DNA of 48,438 nucleotides from Xenoacremonium recifei (taxonomy: Eukaryota > Ascomycota > Sordariomycetes > Hypocreales > Nectriaceae): assembly GCA_012184525.1 (NCBI GenBank), contig WOFQ01000111.1, positions 1 through 48,438 on the forward strand, written 5' to 3'. Of the stretch, positions 9,500 to 21,048 are shown piece after piece. The translations under genes were made by a program, and so were the position numbers. The notes under the pieces are model-generated. The model had not been told where the DNA came from. It ran no database searches and saw only the letters and a program-made list of their open reading frames with translations. Each line of letters begins with the position of its first letter. Position 1 is the stretch's first letter.

Positions 9500-10678
9500 A
9501 TGCTTGTCGGGAATGGGAATCACTGTTCTCGAAGGGGTGTGAGAAAACATTGTAATTGAGTCAATCGGAACGGGAATATGATTGGGGGCATGAACAAAAA
9601 TGATAGCAAAGGAATTTCGTAAAAATAAAATGTAAAATGTTGACGTTGAGTAGCAGTCAGGGTCAGCTTTGCTGATCGAGGGACCATTATTCGGCCGTAA
9701 CCTGCGATGATTAAATATAATACAATAACTTGTATGCTCAAGATTTACTGGGTATTTTGTGTCGCCGTATTTTCAGTAGAATTAAATTACTTCCTGTTTA
9801 GTTGATCCTTCTTCACTGAGAAATTTGGGGATTCTATCATCATACTAGTAGTATTGTATAAGTAATTGAGCGCGTGTCAGATTTTAATCAGAGTAGGATT
9901 CACGTCCTGCAGTAATCACTCCTCTTAGTCTCTACCTCACCTCTTCACAACTCTCCTCCACCACCATCTCACTCACCCCTCAACAACAACACAACCATGC
10001 ATGCGGTCAGCACCATTCATTCCCCCGGTCATATGCTGCAGTGCTTCCCCAGAATCGCTTCAGAGTTAATGGCCTCCTCCCCCAGACTTCCCCCGCCTTT
10101 CAGCACCTCCTCGGCATCTCATCACATTCCCGATCCAGCATCGCGTCGCGAACGAACCCCAGCCTGAACCGAGGCACCTCCGTGATTTGAGGACTCCCCC
10201 GTGATTTGGGGCCTTCTCCCCCCCGCGAATCGCGATTGGTCTGCGGCTTGCAGATCCAAAGGATGCCGATGGCAGGTCTAGCAAGCGAGCTGCATGCAAG
10301 AAGAGGCTGTTTCCGGGATGGGCTGCTTCTTGTGCGAGGCCTGGGCTGAGGCGGCCTCGCTAAAGGGATGGGATGCTCGATCTTCAAGTACTGGGCCTCC
10401 GGCGCTTCCACGCCCATGCTCACCTCTCCCAGTGTCTCCTCTAACAAGTCTGCATTTCCAACCTCAATTTGACATTTCACCCAATTTTACTCTATTTTTC
10501 AAGACTCTGCTGCTCTTGAAACGGCTCTCTAACAGCCCAGCTGTGGAGCTTCCTCAACACCAGGCGCATCGACCCACGTGCGAGACGTCACTCCCATCCC
10601 GAGCTTCACCTCTTTCTCTTCCTCCTTTCTCCCCCGTGCTCGGCAACCGGCCCAATCCCGCTCCTTAGCATCCTTACA
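9500..10678 (+). promoter_or_regulatory. Intergenic region with CCTCGG cores upstream of the acyl-CoA synthetase
   Basis: No gene is visible. The first 400 bp are AT-rich. The remainder is the GC-rich promoter and leader of the acyl-CoA synthetase gene. CCTCGG occurs at 10109-10114 and its complement CCGAGG at 10169-10174, 505-570 bp before the ATG. CCTCGG is the known core bound by the Aspergillus fatty-acid regulators FarA/FarB, which fits the downstream gene. A short imperfect direct repeat (ccgtgattt) lies at about 10180-10210. Confidence 0.4.
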
Positions 10679-12730
10679 ATGCCAGGTCAGCTCACCACCA
10701 CCCAGCCTATCCTATCTATACTTCTCGACAAGTCAAGTCCTCTCTAACAGCTTCCTTCCAGCTCCTCTCCTCGCCGCCGCTCCCGCCGTCGCCGCCTCGC
10801 TCGCCTACCTCAACGCCCGCACCTCGATATGGTATGACATCCTCCTCCTGCGCTGCGCCCTCGCCGGCGCCGCCCGCATGTGGCTGCGCGAGCGTCTCGA
10901 CAGCCTCAATCTGTTCTACCGCCTCGAAGAGCTCGCGCGCGCCAGCTCCTCCGCGAACCGCCCGTTCCTCGTCTTCGAGGGCCGCACCTGGACCTACGCC
11001 GAGGCCTACGACCATGTGCTGCGCTACGGCCACTGGCTGCGCGCCGAGCTGGGCGTCAAGCCCAAGGACATCGTCGCCATGGACTTCCAGAACTCGGACC
11101 AGTTCCTGTGGATGTGGCTCGGGCTCTGGAGCATCGGCGCGAAGCCCGCCTTCATCAACTACAACCTGACGGGCCCCTCGCTCGTCCACTGTCTCCAGGC
11201 TGCAACCACGAAGCTGTGCGTGATCGACGCCAACGTGGCCGCAAACGTCGGCGATGATGTGCGAAGCGCCCTGCCCAGCATCCAGTTCGTGGTCCTGACG
11301 CCCGACATCGAGACCAAGATTCACTCCCTGGCCCCCGAGCGCGCCCCCGATGCCGACCGCTCCGAAGACAAGGTGTCCAACATGGCCATCCTGATCTACA
11401 CGTCCGGCACCACAGGCATGCCCAAAGCCGCCGTGGTGTCCTGGGGCAAGTGCATCGTCGGCGGCAGCGTCTCAGAAAGGCTCGTCAGCCGCACCACCAG
11501 CGACATCATGTACACTGTACGTCTCCCTCCTCTCCTATCCCCCTACTTATCACCACCACACCACTGCTAACTCTCCTCTCCCAGTCCATGCCCCTCTACC
11601 ACTCCTCCGCCGCCGTCCTGTCCCTCTGCGCCACGCTCGTCTGCGGCGGCACCCAAGCCCTCGGCCGCAAGTTCTCAACCAAGACCTTCTGGGCCGAAGT
11701 ACGCGCCTCCCGCGCCACCATCATCCAGTACGTCGGCGAGACGCTGCGCTACCTGCTCGCCGCGCCGCCCCAGCGCGACCCCGTCTCGGGAGAAGATCTC
11801 GACCAGAAGCATTCCGTGCGCGTGGCCTTTGGCAACGGTCTCCGTCCTGATATCTGGGACGCCTTCAAGACGCGCTTCGGCATCCCCGCCATCGCCGAGT
11901 TCTACGCCGCCACCGAGGGCACCTTCGGCACCTGGAACCTCTCCAAGAACAGCTTCTCGGCCGGGGCCATCGGGCGCAACGGCTGGCTCTACAACGCGAT
12001 CGTGGGCCGCAACCTGGCGCTGGTGGCCGTCGATCACGACACCGACCTCCCCTGGCGCGACCCATCCACCGGCTTCTGCAAAAAGGTCGACCCCGGCGAC
12101 CCCGGCGAGATGCTCTTCCGGCTACCCTCCGACGACCCGGAGAGCCGGTTCCAGGGCTACTACGGCAACCCGGGCGCCACGTCGGCCAAGATCCTGCGCG
12201 ATGTGTTCCGCCGCGGCGACGCCTGGTTCCGCACCGGCGATGTGGTGCGCTGGGACCGTGAAGGTCGCGTCTACTTCCACGACCGCATCGGCGACACGTT
12301 CCGCTGGAAATCCGAGAACGTGTCAACCGCCGAAGTCGCCGACGCCGTGAGTCTCCATCCTGCCGTACAAGAATCCAACGTCTACGGCGTCTCCCTCCCG
12401 CACCACGACGGCCGCGCCGGGTGCGCCGCCCTCCATCTGCGCGGTCCCCCTGACGAAGCCACACTGCGCAGCCTCGCCGCCCACGTCCGCTCCTCGCTCC
12501 CCAAGTTCGCACAGCCGCTCTTCCTGCGCATCCTCGCAGACGACGGCCGCGAACTCGGCACCGGCGGCCACACCACGGGGACGAACAAGCAGCAGAAGCA
12601 CGCGTTGCGCGAGGCAGGCGTGCAGCCCGTGGAGGGCATGGGGGAGGTATACTGGTTGAAGGGGGACGCGTATGTCAAGTTTAGTGAGAAGGATTTGCGG
12701 GAGTTGGAGGGTGGGAGGGTGAAGTTGTAG
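10679..12730 (+). CDS. Very-long-chain acyl-CoA synthetase / fatty acid transport protein (Fat1/FATP family)
   Basis: Proposed CDS join(10679..10685,10762..11516,11585..12730), 635 aa. It ATP-dependently activates long or very long fatty acids to acyl-CoA. The AMP-binding motif IYTSGTTGMPKA is near residue 213, and the FATP-specific signature DRIGDTFRWKSENVST is near 490. The first exon is only 7 bases (ATGCCAG). The 76-bp intron has CTAAC and CAG, and removing it gives MPAPLLAAAP. An N-terminal hydrophobic stretch suggests membrane attachment, as in yeast Fat1. The C-terminal tripeptide VKL only loosely resembles a type-1 peroxisomal signal, so ER, plasma membrane or peroxisome are all possible. 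Strong GC3 codon use suggests good expression. Confidence 0.92.
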
Positions 12731-12992
12731 ATTGGGTGAGTGTATAGATAAGAAAGAGGAGGAGTGTTAATACCTATGTGGCTGGGGGCCTCTACGACTA
12801 CCTAAAAGGTTACTTATTATGTCTAATATATGAGTTTGAATGTCGCTTGTGCTCAAATGATAAATGAGTGAGTGACATGTGATGACGCCGGTGAGACGGC
12901 GGATGCAAATATAAACGGTAATAATTGATATGTATATATATACACATGCATATATACTTCTGTATATGGTCATTTCATTTCACATTCTCTCC

Positions 12993-15900
12993 CTACGATC
13001 CCGCAATCCCCAACCCAACCCTCCCGCCGCCATACCCCGACGCCCCCTGCGTCCCGCTAGCATTGGCGCCTCCCGTGCGTTCTCTCATCCTCCTCCCCTC
13101 CATCAACCCTCTCAACCCACGCTTCTGCAGCCCAATCACGCTGCTCAGCTCGCCGTGCCACACGTAGCCGGCCTGCTCGCTGCCGCCGACCTCCGAAGAG
13201 CTGAACTCGGATTCGCTGGCGCTGGTCGTCGCGGAGAGCTCGTCACTGGGTGGACGGCCGCCGGTGGGGACGTTGGTGTTGATGCTGAGCGCTTCGGTGC
13301 GGGAGGCAAGGTCCGAGGTGGTGGAGGAGAAGGATGTGTTGGTGTTGCTGGGGGCGCTGGCGTCGCCGAGGGAGAAGTCGGATGTCGAAGTTGGCGAGCC
13401 GACGGGATCGAGGCTGCCGACGAAGAAGTTGGGATTGAGAGAGCCGTCGATGCCACGGCCTCCGCCAGCAGCCATGGCCGTGGCATTGAAGACGGCGGCG
13501 GCGTTGCGGCTGTCGAGCAGGGCATGAAGGCGCTCCACGACAGCCTCGAGAAGTCCGTCCACGCGATACGGCCGCGCAATCTGCAGCAGCGAGCACAAGA
13601 TCTGCGGCGTGCACAGCGGCGACGTTGGCGGCGGCAGCGAGCTGGTGTATAGGAAGTGTAGCAGGGCCTGGACCGTGAGGTATGTATGCGGCAGATAGAG
13701 GCATCGTGGTCGAGAACTGGGTGGAAGTGTCCGAGGGGTCGGCGCCGCGTTAATAGCCGCCGGGTTCAGATCACCTCCTAACCCCTGAATCCCCGATATG
13801 CTGGACGCTGCCGTGCTGGGAGGCATGCCCGCCGTAGATCCAGACGACGACGCCATGGTACTCGCCATCGATCCCGTACTCTCCGTCGTTCGACTCGGCG
13901 TAATCGTAATGGCCGATGCCCGTAGAGGATTGCTCGATAGCCCGGACCGCAATGTCATGGCATCACTCCCATCCTGCGTCGCCGTGCCCTCCCGTAGCAG
14001 CTGCACAAAGTACGGTCCCCAACGACGGCCCACGATGCGCGAGTTGACTGGGATACGCTCGCCGCCGATGCACAGAATGTCCATGTCCGACAGCTCACGC
14101 ATGATGAGAGCCTTCTCGCCCAATTCCTCACTCGCTCGTGAGTGGTACCGCCCACCTGCAGTGTATCCTGCCTTGCGTGAGAGACTGAGCCCTGGTCCAG
14201 CGTAAGGGCTGCTGGCCGAGATGAAGCCCGACAAAGGACTCGTCTTGCGCGGGTTGTCGTAGAAGCCAAAGGCCTCGAGCTCTACCATGCATACGTTCGC
14301 GAAGTTGATGCGGCGGTGATTATAGTCATCCACAAGCTTCCTCTTCCGATGGCCCAGGATCACAAAGGTATTTCGCCGGCTCCAGAGCACACCCCGGTTC
14401 CAGCTGCCCTGGCTAAAGACGCTGCCGCCGGCGTCGATGCGGCTCCATGTCAACGTCCGTAGATCCAACGCCCAGAGTGCATACTCTTGTTTCGATGAGG
14501 TCAAATACGTGCCGCTGACCACAAAGTACGTGTCGATGATGCCGCCGCTGGGGAACCGCAGACCCGGAGGCGAGTAGGCCCCTGTCATGGGCCTCTCTGT
14601 CAGGGTTCCATCCGGCGACCGGATCTGCAGCTCCAACTTAACATCCAGGAAGTTGTAGTTCGAGTAGATAAGCATCGACGATCCCGCTTCGCGTGTTTCC
14701 GGGGCACTGTCACCACCACGGTGCATCCCGTTCTGAAAGGATCGCCCAATCTTGGCCGTCACGCCGGGCGTCAGAGGTGCGGCCACGCTACGATATGCGC
14801 CGCAGCTCTTGCCCAGGGGCTGCGTCGACGTCCACTTCAGGTTCCGGAGGTTGAAGACATTAATCTCCTCGATATAATGGTTCGCCCCGTCCTGGCCGCC
14901 GACAATCACCATCTCGGCCCCGCCTGACCCGTCGATGGAGATGCCGATCCGGCCCTCATTGGGATTTCCGGTCGACGGGTTGTGCTGCAACGCTGACAGC
15001 GGGGCGCGATGCGAAGAAAAGGAGGCAGCCGAGGGCAGCACGCAAGCGCAGTGTGCGTATCGGCCCTGAGGTGCGTCCTGCGTTGGAATATATGTCCAGG
15101 TCTTCGTCGGGACGTCGTAGATGTGGATGTCGGACATGACGGCAATCTCTGTCTGTCCATCGCTGCCCACGGGCTGGTCAGGCGCCGGGGACATACCACC
15201 ATAGCACACCATCTTGGTGTCTCCGAGGGCGCACATGGAGTGAAAGTATCGCGGCGGAGGCACATCGCCTGTCGTCTCAAGCTTTGTCCAGTGTCGCCGG
15301 ATCAGATCGAGTTCGTAGAGGTCCGAGGTCAGGGGCGCGGGTCGGCTCTTAGACAGTATCCGGCCTCCAAACACGTACAACTTGTCCCCGAGAATAGTTG
15401 TTGTAGCCCCAACCAACGCCCTGGGTTCTCGTCCCGTCGTTCGGTGGACGTTGCACATGAGTCCCGACAAATGCGTCGAAGAGCCCTGTGAAGGGCCTCC
15501 AACGGCTCCAGGTGCCCTTCCTTGTCCCATGGCCGGTGATGGCCCTGCAGAGGCTTGCCCGGTGCTCCGCGGCGTCAGACCGTCTCGTCCCTCCTCGCCA
15601 CTCTCTTGTCGGTTAGAGGACAAGCTGCTCATGCTGCTGTTCACCTCCTGCCCGTGGAGATTCTGACCTCCATACACGTGTCCTGCCCCGGCCGAACTGC
15701 TCGAATCCATGGTACTCGTGCGGCTGTCCATTCTCGCGTGTGCGTACGCGCTGGACGCCGAGTCGTAATCTGATGTGTCCCCAAATGCCTCGTCCTCCTG
15801 AACGCTCGGTAGATTGTAGCTGTTCGCGAGGGGTGTCGTCGGAGAGCCTGGAGCCGCCTGCTCTGGTGGTGGCTCAGGTAATGGCTTCGCAAGGCTGTAC

Positions 15901-16199
15901 TGAAGGCTCAAATTTCTGACATGCTGGAGGGCCGTAGACTGCGGCCTCCGTGTGGTGGGGAGCGGCGCGGAGGTGGTTGCTGGCGGTGGAGGGTTCGAAT
16001 TTCCGAGAGTAAGGTTCTTTAAGCCGAGTCGGGACGGATTTCGGGTGAGCTTGACGGAGGGTAACTTCTTGATGCCTCGATAGACGCCGGAGAAGATATC
16101 GGGGGTGTAGCGGCCGGAGGGCGGGGGCCGGTCATCGGTGTCGGAGTCGTAGAGGCGCAAGTCGTCCTGGCGGGCGGTCAGTTCTGGAGTGTCCGACAT
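12993..16199 (-). CDS. Kelch-repeat/BTB protein, Ral2/LZTR1-like
   Basis: A 1068-aa uninterrupted protein, starting at MSDTPELTARQ. An in-frame upstream Met at 16376 exists but yields low-complexity sequence. Residues about 1-250 are Ser/Pro-rich. Kelch blades follow at about 250-650 (LYVFGGRIL, DLYELDLIRRHWTKLE, PPPRYFHSMCALG, DIHIYDVPTKTWTY, MVIVGGQDG). A BTB-like module begins near 706 (MDILCIGGERIPVNSRIV) and is split by a Ser/Thr-rich insert before LYLPHTYLTVQALLHFLY. The tail is again Ser-rich. Kelch followed by BTB in one fungal protein suggests the Ral2/LZTR1 group, linked to Ras signalling. That assignment is by architecture only. It converges on the acyl-CoA synthetase gene across 262 bp, which hold an AT-rich (ATATGT)n-like stretch. 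Confidence 0.8.
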   Translation of the reverse strand: MSDTPELTARQDDLRLYDSDTDDRPPPSGRYTPDIFSGVYRGIKKLPSVKLTRNPSRLGLKNLTLGNSNPPPPATTSAPLPTTRRPQSTALQHVRNLSLQYSLAKPLPEPPPEQAAPGSPTTPLANSYNLPSVQEDEAFGDTSDYDSASSAYAHARMDSRTSTMDSSSSAGAGHVYGGQNLHGQEVNSSMSSLSSNRQESGEEGRDGLTPRSTGQASAGPSPAMGQGRAPGAVGGPSQGSSTHLSGLMCNVHRTTGREPRALVGATTTILGDKLYVFGGRILSKSRPAPLTSDLYELDLIRRHWTKLETTGDVPPPRYFHSMCALGDTKMVCYGGMSPAPDQPVGSDGQTEIAVMSDIHIYDVPTKTWTYIPTQDAPQGRYAHCACVLPSAASFSSHRAPLSALQHNPSTGNPNEGRIGISIDGSGGAEMVIVGGQDGANHYIEEINVFNLRNLKWTSTQPLGKSCGAYRSVAAPLTPGVTAKIGRSFQNGMHRGGDSAPETREAGSSMLIYSNYNFLDVKLELQIRSPDGTLTERPMTGAYSPPGLRFPSGGIIDTYFVVSGTYLTSSKQEYALWALDLRTLTWSRIDAGGSVFSQGSWNRGVLWSRRNTFVILGHRKRKLVDDYNHRRINFANVCMVELEAFGFYDNPRKTSPLSGFISASSPYAGPGLSLSRKAGYTAGGRYHSRASEELGEKALIMRELSDMDILCIGGERIPVNSRIVGRRWGPYFVQLLREGTATQDGSDAMTLRSGLSSNPLRASAITITPSRTTESTGSMASTMASSSGSTAGMPPSTAASSISGIQGLGGDLNPAAINAAPTPRTLPPSSRPRCLYLPHTYLTVQALLHFLYTSSLPPPTSPLCTPQILCSLLQIARPYRVDGLLEAVVERLHALLDSRNAAAVFNATAMAAGGGRGIDGSLNPNFFVGSLDPVGSPTSTSDFSLGDASAPSNTNTSFSSTTSDLASRTEALSINTNVPTGGRPPSDELSATTSASESEFSSSEVGGSEQAGYVWHGELSSVIGLQKRGLRGLMEGRRMRERTGGANASGTQGASGYGGGRVGLGIAGS

Positions 16200-19022
16200 G
16201 CTGAGCTGCAGCCACGGCGCGGGACATGGACGTCTCGGCCAGACGGCACTCAAGAAGCTGGGACAGAGTGGAGGAAGGGTTGCAGTCACGGTTGAGGAGG
16301 AAGGGCCTGACTGGTGGAGGAGAGGGAGAAAATCGAGCAATAGGAGAGCAGGAGAGGACGTTCGAGGCGCCAACACCCAAAGAATTCGTTCCCGTCAACC
16401 CCCTTGAGGCAGACTCAGCGTCCAGGCCGTCAACGGCTAGACGAGACAAGGCTCAAGACCCAAGAGCCACGGTCGAGATGGGGCCGCACGGGGGACGGGA
16501 GAGTCCAGGGGATGGGGAAGAAGACGAGGAGGGCCGGGAGAGCGATCGTCGCCGCCAGACAAGGGGCTCTCTTCTCAAGACCCGGAAGATGGTGAGAGAG
16601 AGTAGAGTCTCGGGGTCTAGAAGAAGCCTAGAAGAAGGCCGTTCCCGTATCTAGAGCTCAAGCGAGGTCATGGTATAGCGAGGGGGGGGATAGGGAAGGG
16701 GAGGGGTGGGAGAGGCGGAGGAGCATATCGGCAAGGGGGGCGGAGAGAGAGAAAGCAAGCGATGGCACGCACCAGACGAGACGAGGCGGAAGCCGGCGAT
16801 CAAGCCAAAAAGCAACGGCGGCAACGAGAGAGGAGAATGCTCCGATACGGGCTCAGCGGGAGCGGCAGGCGGCGGCCGGAGCAGCGTGTCACTCAGTGTG
16901 TGTCGGTATGAATCTGGCGATGGTGCAAACGCAAGTGGATGCTGGCAGGACCACGGAGGTTGAACTTCGAGGTGGCCCGAGCGCACGGACCCTGTGCCGC
17001 TTTCCAGCACAGCTCCCCACTCGCACGGCTACCTTGGCCTCTAAACCTGGACTGGGCAGGGGGCCTGCCCCGTTGGGCAACTAGCACGTGGAGGGGGCGT
17101 GCTGGGGAAGTGCTCCGTTTGGTCGGGATGCGGGTGCGAAAATTGGGAACGAACCGAACGAACCCCCTATCGATGCGGTTCTGTACGTGCGCGCTGCTGC
17201 CCGCTGTCACTGTCACTATCACCTGCTGCACGTGCGAATTCTGGGCGTCTGGCGGAAGATTGCTGCTCCGTCGTGTTCGCACCGGTTCGATATAGCCTAT
17301 AAGATCGGCCTGCCAGCCGCTGGGAGGGGAGGGGGGGAGCGCCCGGAATGGAACACACCACCGCCGCGCCCAACTGATTCTGACGCAGCCGACTGCGAGT
17401 CTCAAATCACACTGCAACTCTGGGTTTTGTTTGCTTTTTGGACCCTCTGCCACTTCCGTTTCGCTGCTCTCGCTTGGCCAGAAACGGACAGTTTTCGTCT
17501 CTGTTGGTGTCTGTACCACCGCCACGAATTCGGACCGGACGAAGGATTCTGTGCCTCCATCCTAGACGGGAAGCTCAGGAGTCTCCGATGGTATAAGCCG
17601 TCGAAACAAGGTGAGGACAGAGCCCAGCCAGCTCACCTCAGCCCAGCCCAGCCCAGCCGGCGCCAACGGCCCTTGCACCCATTCTATGACAAGCGGCTCC
17701 TCATCTTCCTTCGTGGCCCCGAGTTTCAACGGCCGGCTCCCAGCACGGTGGAGTTTGTCATTAGACTCTGCGTGTTTCATCATGACACGACCCGACGGCT
17801 GGAAACGAGCCTCAGCATGAACTCCGATAGTTTGGGTCAGTGTGTTTCGGTACAGCTCGTGGAAAGGCGTCAGAAACAAGCTAGAACAACAGCCCACGTG
17901 GATGCAGAACCGCGAGTGAAACAATTGACGTCTGCTCGCCCGCCCTCGTACATACACTCTCCCGTCAGCACACAATGGGCGTCTCTCCTGAATCCTTGGG
18001 CTCATCCCTCGTGATCCTCGACGCGAGACCGAGCACTCGGACCCTCGCCCACCGCGGCCTAGTCCCAGGGCTTCCCCGAGACTATGACGCCTCGAGCTTC
18101 GCCAGCGGTGGCTTCGTGGGATAGGAGGAATAATTGCCAGAGAGAAAAAAAAAAGAAAGCAACGCTCGGCTCCAGGTTGTGAGTAAACCTGGTCACCACA
18201 GACCTGGAGAGCCCACCCGGGGAACGACCCCTGAGCCGGAACGGCCCAGCGAGCAAGGGGATAGGCGTTACGCTTTGATACCGCTCGAGACGCGTGTTCG
18301 TACAAACGCTCTCGCTTCACCCTCGGGAACATGTGATTTCGGGACAGACAGGAGGACAGGCTGGAACGGTTAGGACGGGTGTGACAATACCTCTCTGTCT
18401 GTCTTTGCCACCCAGCAAATAAATCTCCCTCCCGTTTCGCATCGGCCGGTATCTGAACGAGATCGAAACACCACGCTTTCTGGCCGTGCTGATGGGACGG
18501 TAATCGCTCAGACCTGGGCTCCCCCGATATGTGAAACAGCAGCGCGGTGGATCCCATGAGGCTGGCCTCGATCCTGGGCCGTTGCTCGGGATAATCCTTG
18601 CACATTAGGCATATTTCTTAATTCTCTTCATAATTCTTGGCTCGCGAGACGATGGCTTCTAGAAGCTTTGGGAGGGGAAGATCGTGACGTTGCACGTGAT
18701 CGAATGCCGAAGCTGGTCCGGTGCGCACGCCGATGGCCCGATCGCCGGCCGAGTGCGGAGAGATGCTTCATGTTCGGACGAGAAATTAACAAGGGTAAGA
18801 GAGTAATATCACGGTTAATGCCTCGAAAAATTCTGGTAGGTCATTATTTTCATCTTTATTTTGTTCGTGACTATGAATTGGCCTGAGTCTCATCCTCTCA
18901 TTCACATGTCTGGCAACGGACGTCGACGCTGACAAATCCGGCCTTTACCATGTCCAAGATTTTCGTTTTCAGATCATCTCATCAGCATCTACCTGCGCAC
19001 ACTTCTCCCTCAATACCCCAAT
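16200..19022. other. 2.8-kb gene-free region upstream of the Kelch/BTB gene
   Basis: Several long open frames occur on both strands between 16.9 and 18.6 kb, but none has recognisable domains or a consistent start. Their composition (Arg, Ser, Pro, Cys rich) is that of GC-rich non-coding DNA. Likely contents are the Kelch gene's promoter and long 5' leader, plus the 3' flank of the peroxiredoxin gene. Notable details are a G-rich run at 16682-16710, repeated CAGCC units at about 17640-17660 and an A10 tract near 18147. Confidence 0.5.
16682..16710 (+). repeat. G-quadruplex-forming run
   Basis: Five G tracts of 3-8 bases separated by 1-4 bases, beginning gggggggg at 16682 and ending gtggg at 16710, meet the simple G4 pattern on the plus strand. 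This lies about 490 bp upstream of the Kelch/BTB start, so the transcript of that minus-strand gene, if its leader reaches here, would be C-rich at this point. Confidence 0.45.
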
Positions 19023-19755
19023 TTACTGGGGAACAACCTTCTCCTTGGCCAGAGGGGTGAATCGCAGGTAAGGCTTGACAATGCGGAACTCGGGGAACAG
19101 CTCCTTGGCCTGCTCGTTCTTGACGGAGGGGTGCACGATGACATCGTCGCCGGGCACCCAGTTGATGGGAGTGGTGATCTTGTACTTGTCGCCGGCCTGC
19201 AGCGAGTCAATGATGCGCAGGATCTCGGCGGCGTTGCGGCCGGTGGAGGCGGGGTAGGAGAGGATGGTGCGGATGGTCTTCTTAGGGTCGATGAAGTAGA
19301 CGGAGCGGATGGTGAAGGCGATGCCCTTCTCATCGACGTTGGTGGCGTCCTGGTGGTCGATCCTGGGGAGCTTTAGTGTCACTTCCAACGAGTCTTGGGA
19401 CTACAAAAACTCACATGTCGTAGAGCAGAGACACCTGGCGCTGCTTGTCGCCGATGATGGGGAACGTCACGTTGCCGCCCGTCACCTCAGCAATGTCCTT
19501 GATCCAGCCGTCGTGCGACTCGATGGTGTTGGCCGACAGACCGATGGGCTTGACGCCGCGCTTGGCGAACTCGGGAGCCAGCTTGGCCATGGCGCCCAGC
19601 TCGGTGGTGCATACGGGCGTGTAGTCCTCGGGGTGCGAGAACAGGATGACCCAGTTGTCGCCGATGAACTCGTGGAAGTCGATGGGGCCGGTGGTGGTCT
19701 CGGCCTGGAAGTTGGGGGCAATGGAGCCCAGACGGAGGGGAGCGGGAGAAGCCAT
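19023..19755 (-). CDS. 1-Cys peroxiredoxin (Prx6 type)
   Basis: Proposed CDS complement(join(19023..19362,19415..19755)), 226 aa. Thiol peroxidase that reduces H2O2 and alkyl hydroperoxides. The peroxidatic motif is DYTPVCTTE with Cys49, and no second cysteine exists in the predicted protein, which is the definition of the 1-Cys class. The Prx6 C-terminal domain follows (SVYFIDPKKTIR, YPASTGRN, NWVPGDDVIVHPSV). The 52-bp intron joins YDM to IDHQDATN. No clear mitochondrial presequence is seen, so a cytosolic location is likely. The C-rich third positions suggest a highly expressed gene. Confidence 0.93.
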
Positions 19756-19872
19756 TGTTACTCGAGGGGTATCACAGGAGAGAGTCGAGAGGTGTAAGTG
19801 AGGATGGATGAGAGAGTGTGAGGAGGGGAAAGGAGAGCGAGCTCTTCGCAAGCACGCAACCCAGGGCGGGGT

Positions 19873-19881
19873 CTTTATATA
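19873..19881 (-). promoter_or_regulatory. TATA box of the peroxiredoxin gene
   Basis: On the minus strand TATATAAAG lies about 120 bp before the peroxiredoxin ATG and is followed by a pyrimidine-rich (CT) leader, the usual arrangement of a strongly expressed fungal gene. Confidence 0.55.
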
Positions 19882-21048
19882 CCGCTCGACTACAGCAGAT
19901 CCCAAGCCACGTTAGTTAGGTACCTTACTTGTTGCTAGTCTACCGTTCTTGGCCCGTCAGGTCTATCCATCACGGTCTCTCATCAGCAACGCAATCCATC
20001 CATAGCTCCAGTAACTGCCAACTGCCCCTCACTAACAAAGATCGCAATCCCCGCGAGCTGCCACTAAACAGCCCGCTGGCTAGCGGCGCTGCGACCCTCC
20101 CTGCGCTGGAAGCGGCCTAGCCGGGCGATTGCGTGCTGCGCGCGCGCGACCATTGGCTGCGCCCAGCGGATTGTGCCATTTGCGGTGGTGATGCTGCCAT
20201 TGCATCGGGGGCTTGACGCAATCGACTGGGGGGGATGAGGCTCCGGAAGTCGGTGGTTTGGTTGATGCTCGATGTTGGAGTGCAGGGTAGGCGGCGCGGG
20301 GAGGGGGATTCTGGGCGTTCAGTGGGAGAATTGAGCATGAGGGTGCTGCATTTACCAATAGAGAAACAAATCCAGAGAGGTTATTCTGTCTAGTCTCGGT
20401 GATTCCAAAGATCCATGGTTGCCTGGTCGTCAAGACTGGCTCAAGTAAGCTCGTCACATCCCGACATTCCGAAGTCTGACAAACCATCCACCACCACTCT
20501 CCCCTCCACTGGCTTACTTCATCCCGCTCAACCCCTCAATTGACCAAAAGACCAAGTTCACAATCAGGCCAGAGTCAATAGTCCAAGTGCCGCCTCCTCG
20601 GTTTCATCTCGAGCCGTTATTGATCCACCCGAGCTAGAACAAACCGTCAGTTATCATCCGCCGCCGCTCAGGCGTGATGGGATGATCGTCTTCGGCAATT
20701 GAGGGGTATGAGAGCGAAGAAATCACGCCATTTCGAAAAGCATGACCTCCTATTTTGGGATTTGCAGGAGCTTTGAACACACCTTTTACCCGTTACAGCA
20801 AATAAGGCTGTAAGCACTGCGCGTTCCGGGACATTGGATGCGCTGTTGAAGAACCCCGCCATGATGAGGGGTAAATTCAGGGTCCATTAACAAAATTTTA
20901 AAATAATAGCAGGAAAGCGAGGACGCTGAAGAAAAAATAACAGAGATCACCCAAGCGAAAGGGATATAGCTATCAGATTTGCGTACGGGCCCTTTAAATA
21001 TTTGTATACGAAAATAAAAAATTGTCCAAAAAATTTGAGCTGATCATG
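19882..21048. other. Intergenic region, no gene seen
   Basis: Open frames here (for example around 20.1-20.5 kb) show no domain, no codon bias and no splice-supported extension. The region becomes AT-rich toward the tRNA gene at 21049. Confidence 0.5.

Noticed and set aside
10716..11324. 202-codon open frame antisense to the acyl-CoA synthetase gene
   Set aside because: It is a shadow of strong GC3 codon bias in the real gene. The same applies to the antisense frames at 11675-12601.
16200..16376. Upstream in-frame start of the Kelch/BTB protein
   Set aside because: The extra 59 residues are low complexity, while MSDTPELTARQ gives a normal hydrophilic start.
16893..18605. Long open frames on both strands (210, 308 and 347 codons)
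   Set aside because: They overlap each other on opposite strands, have no domain or family resemblance, and are Arg/Ser/Pro/Cys rich as expected of GC-rich non-coding DNA.
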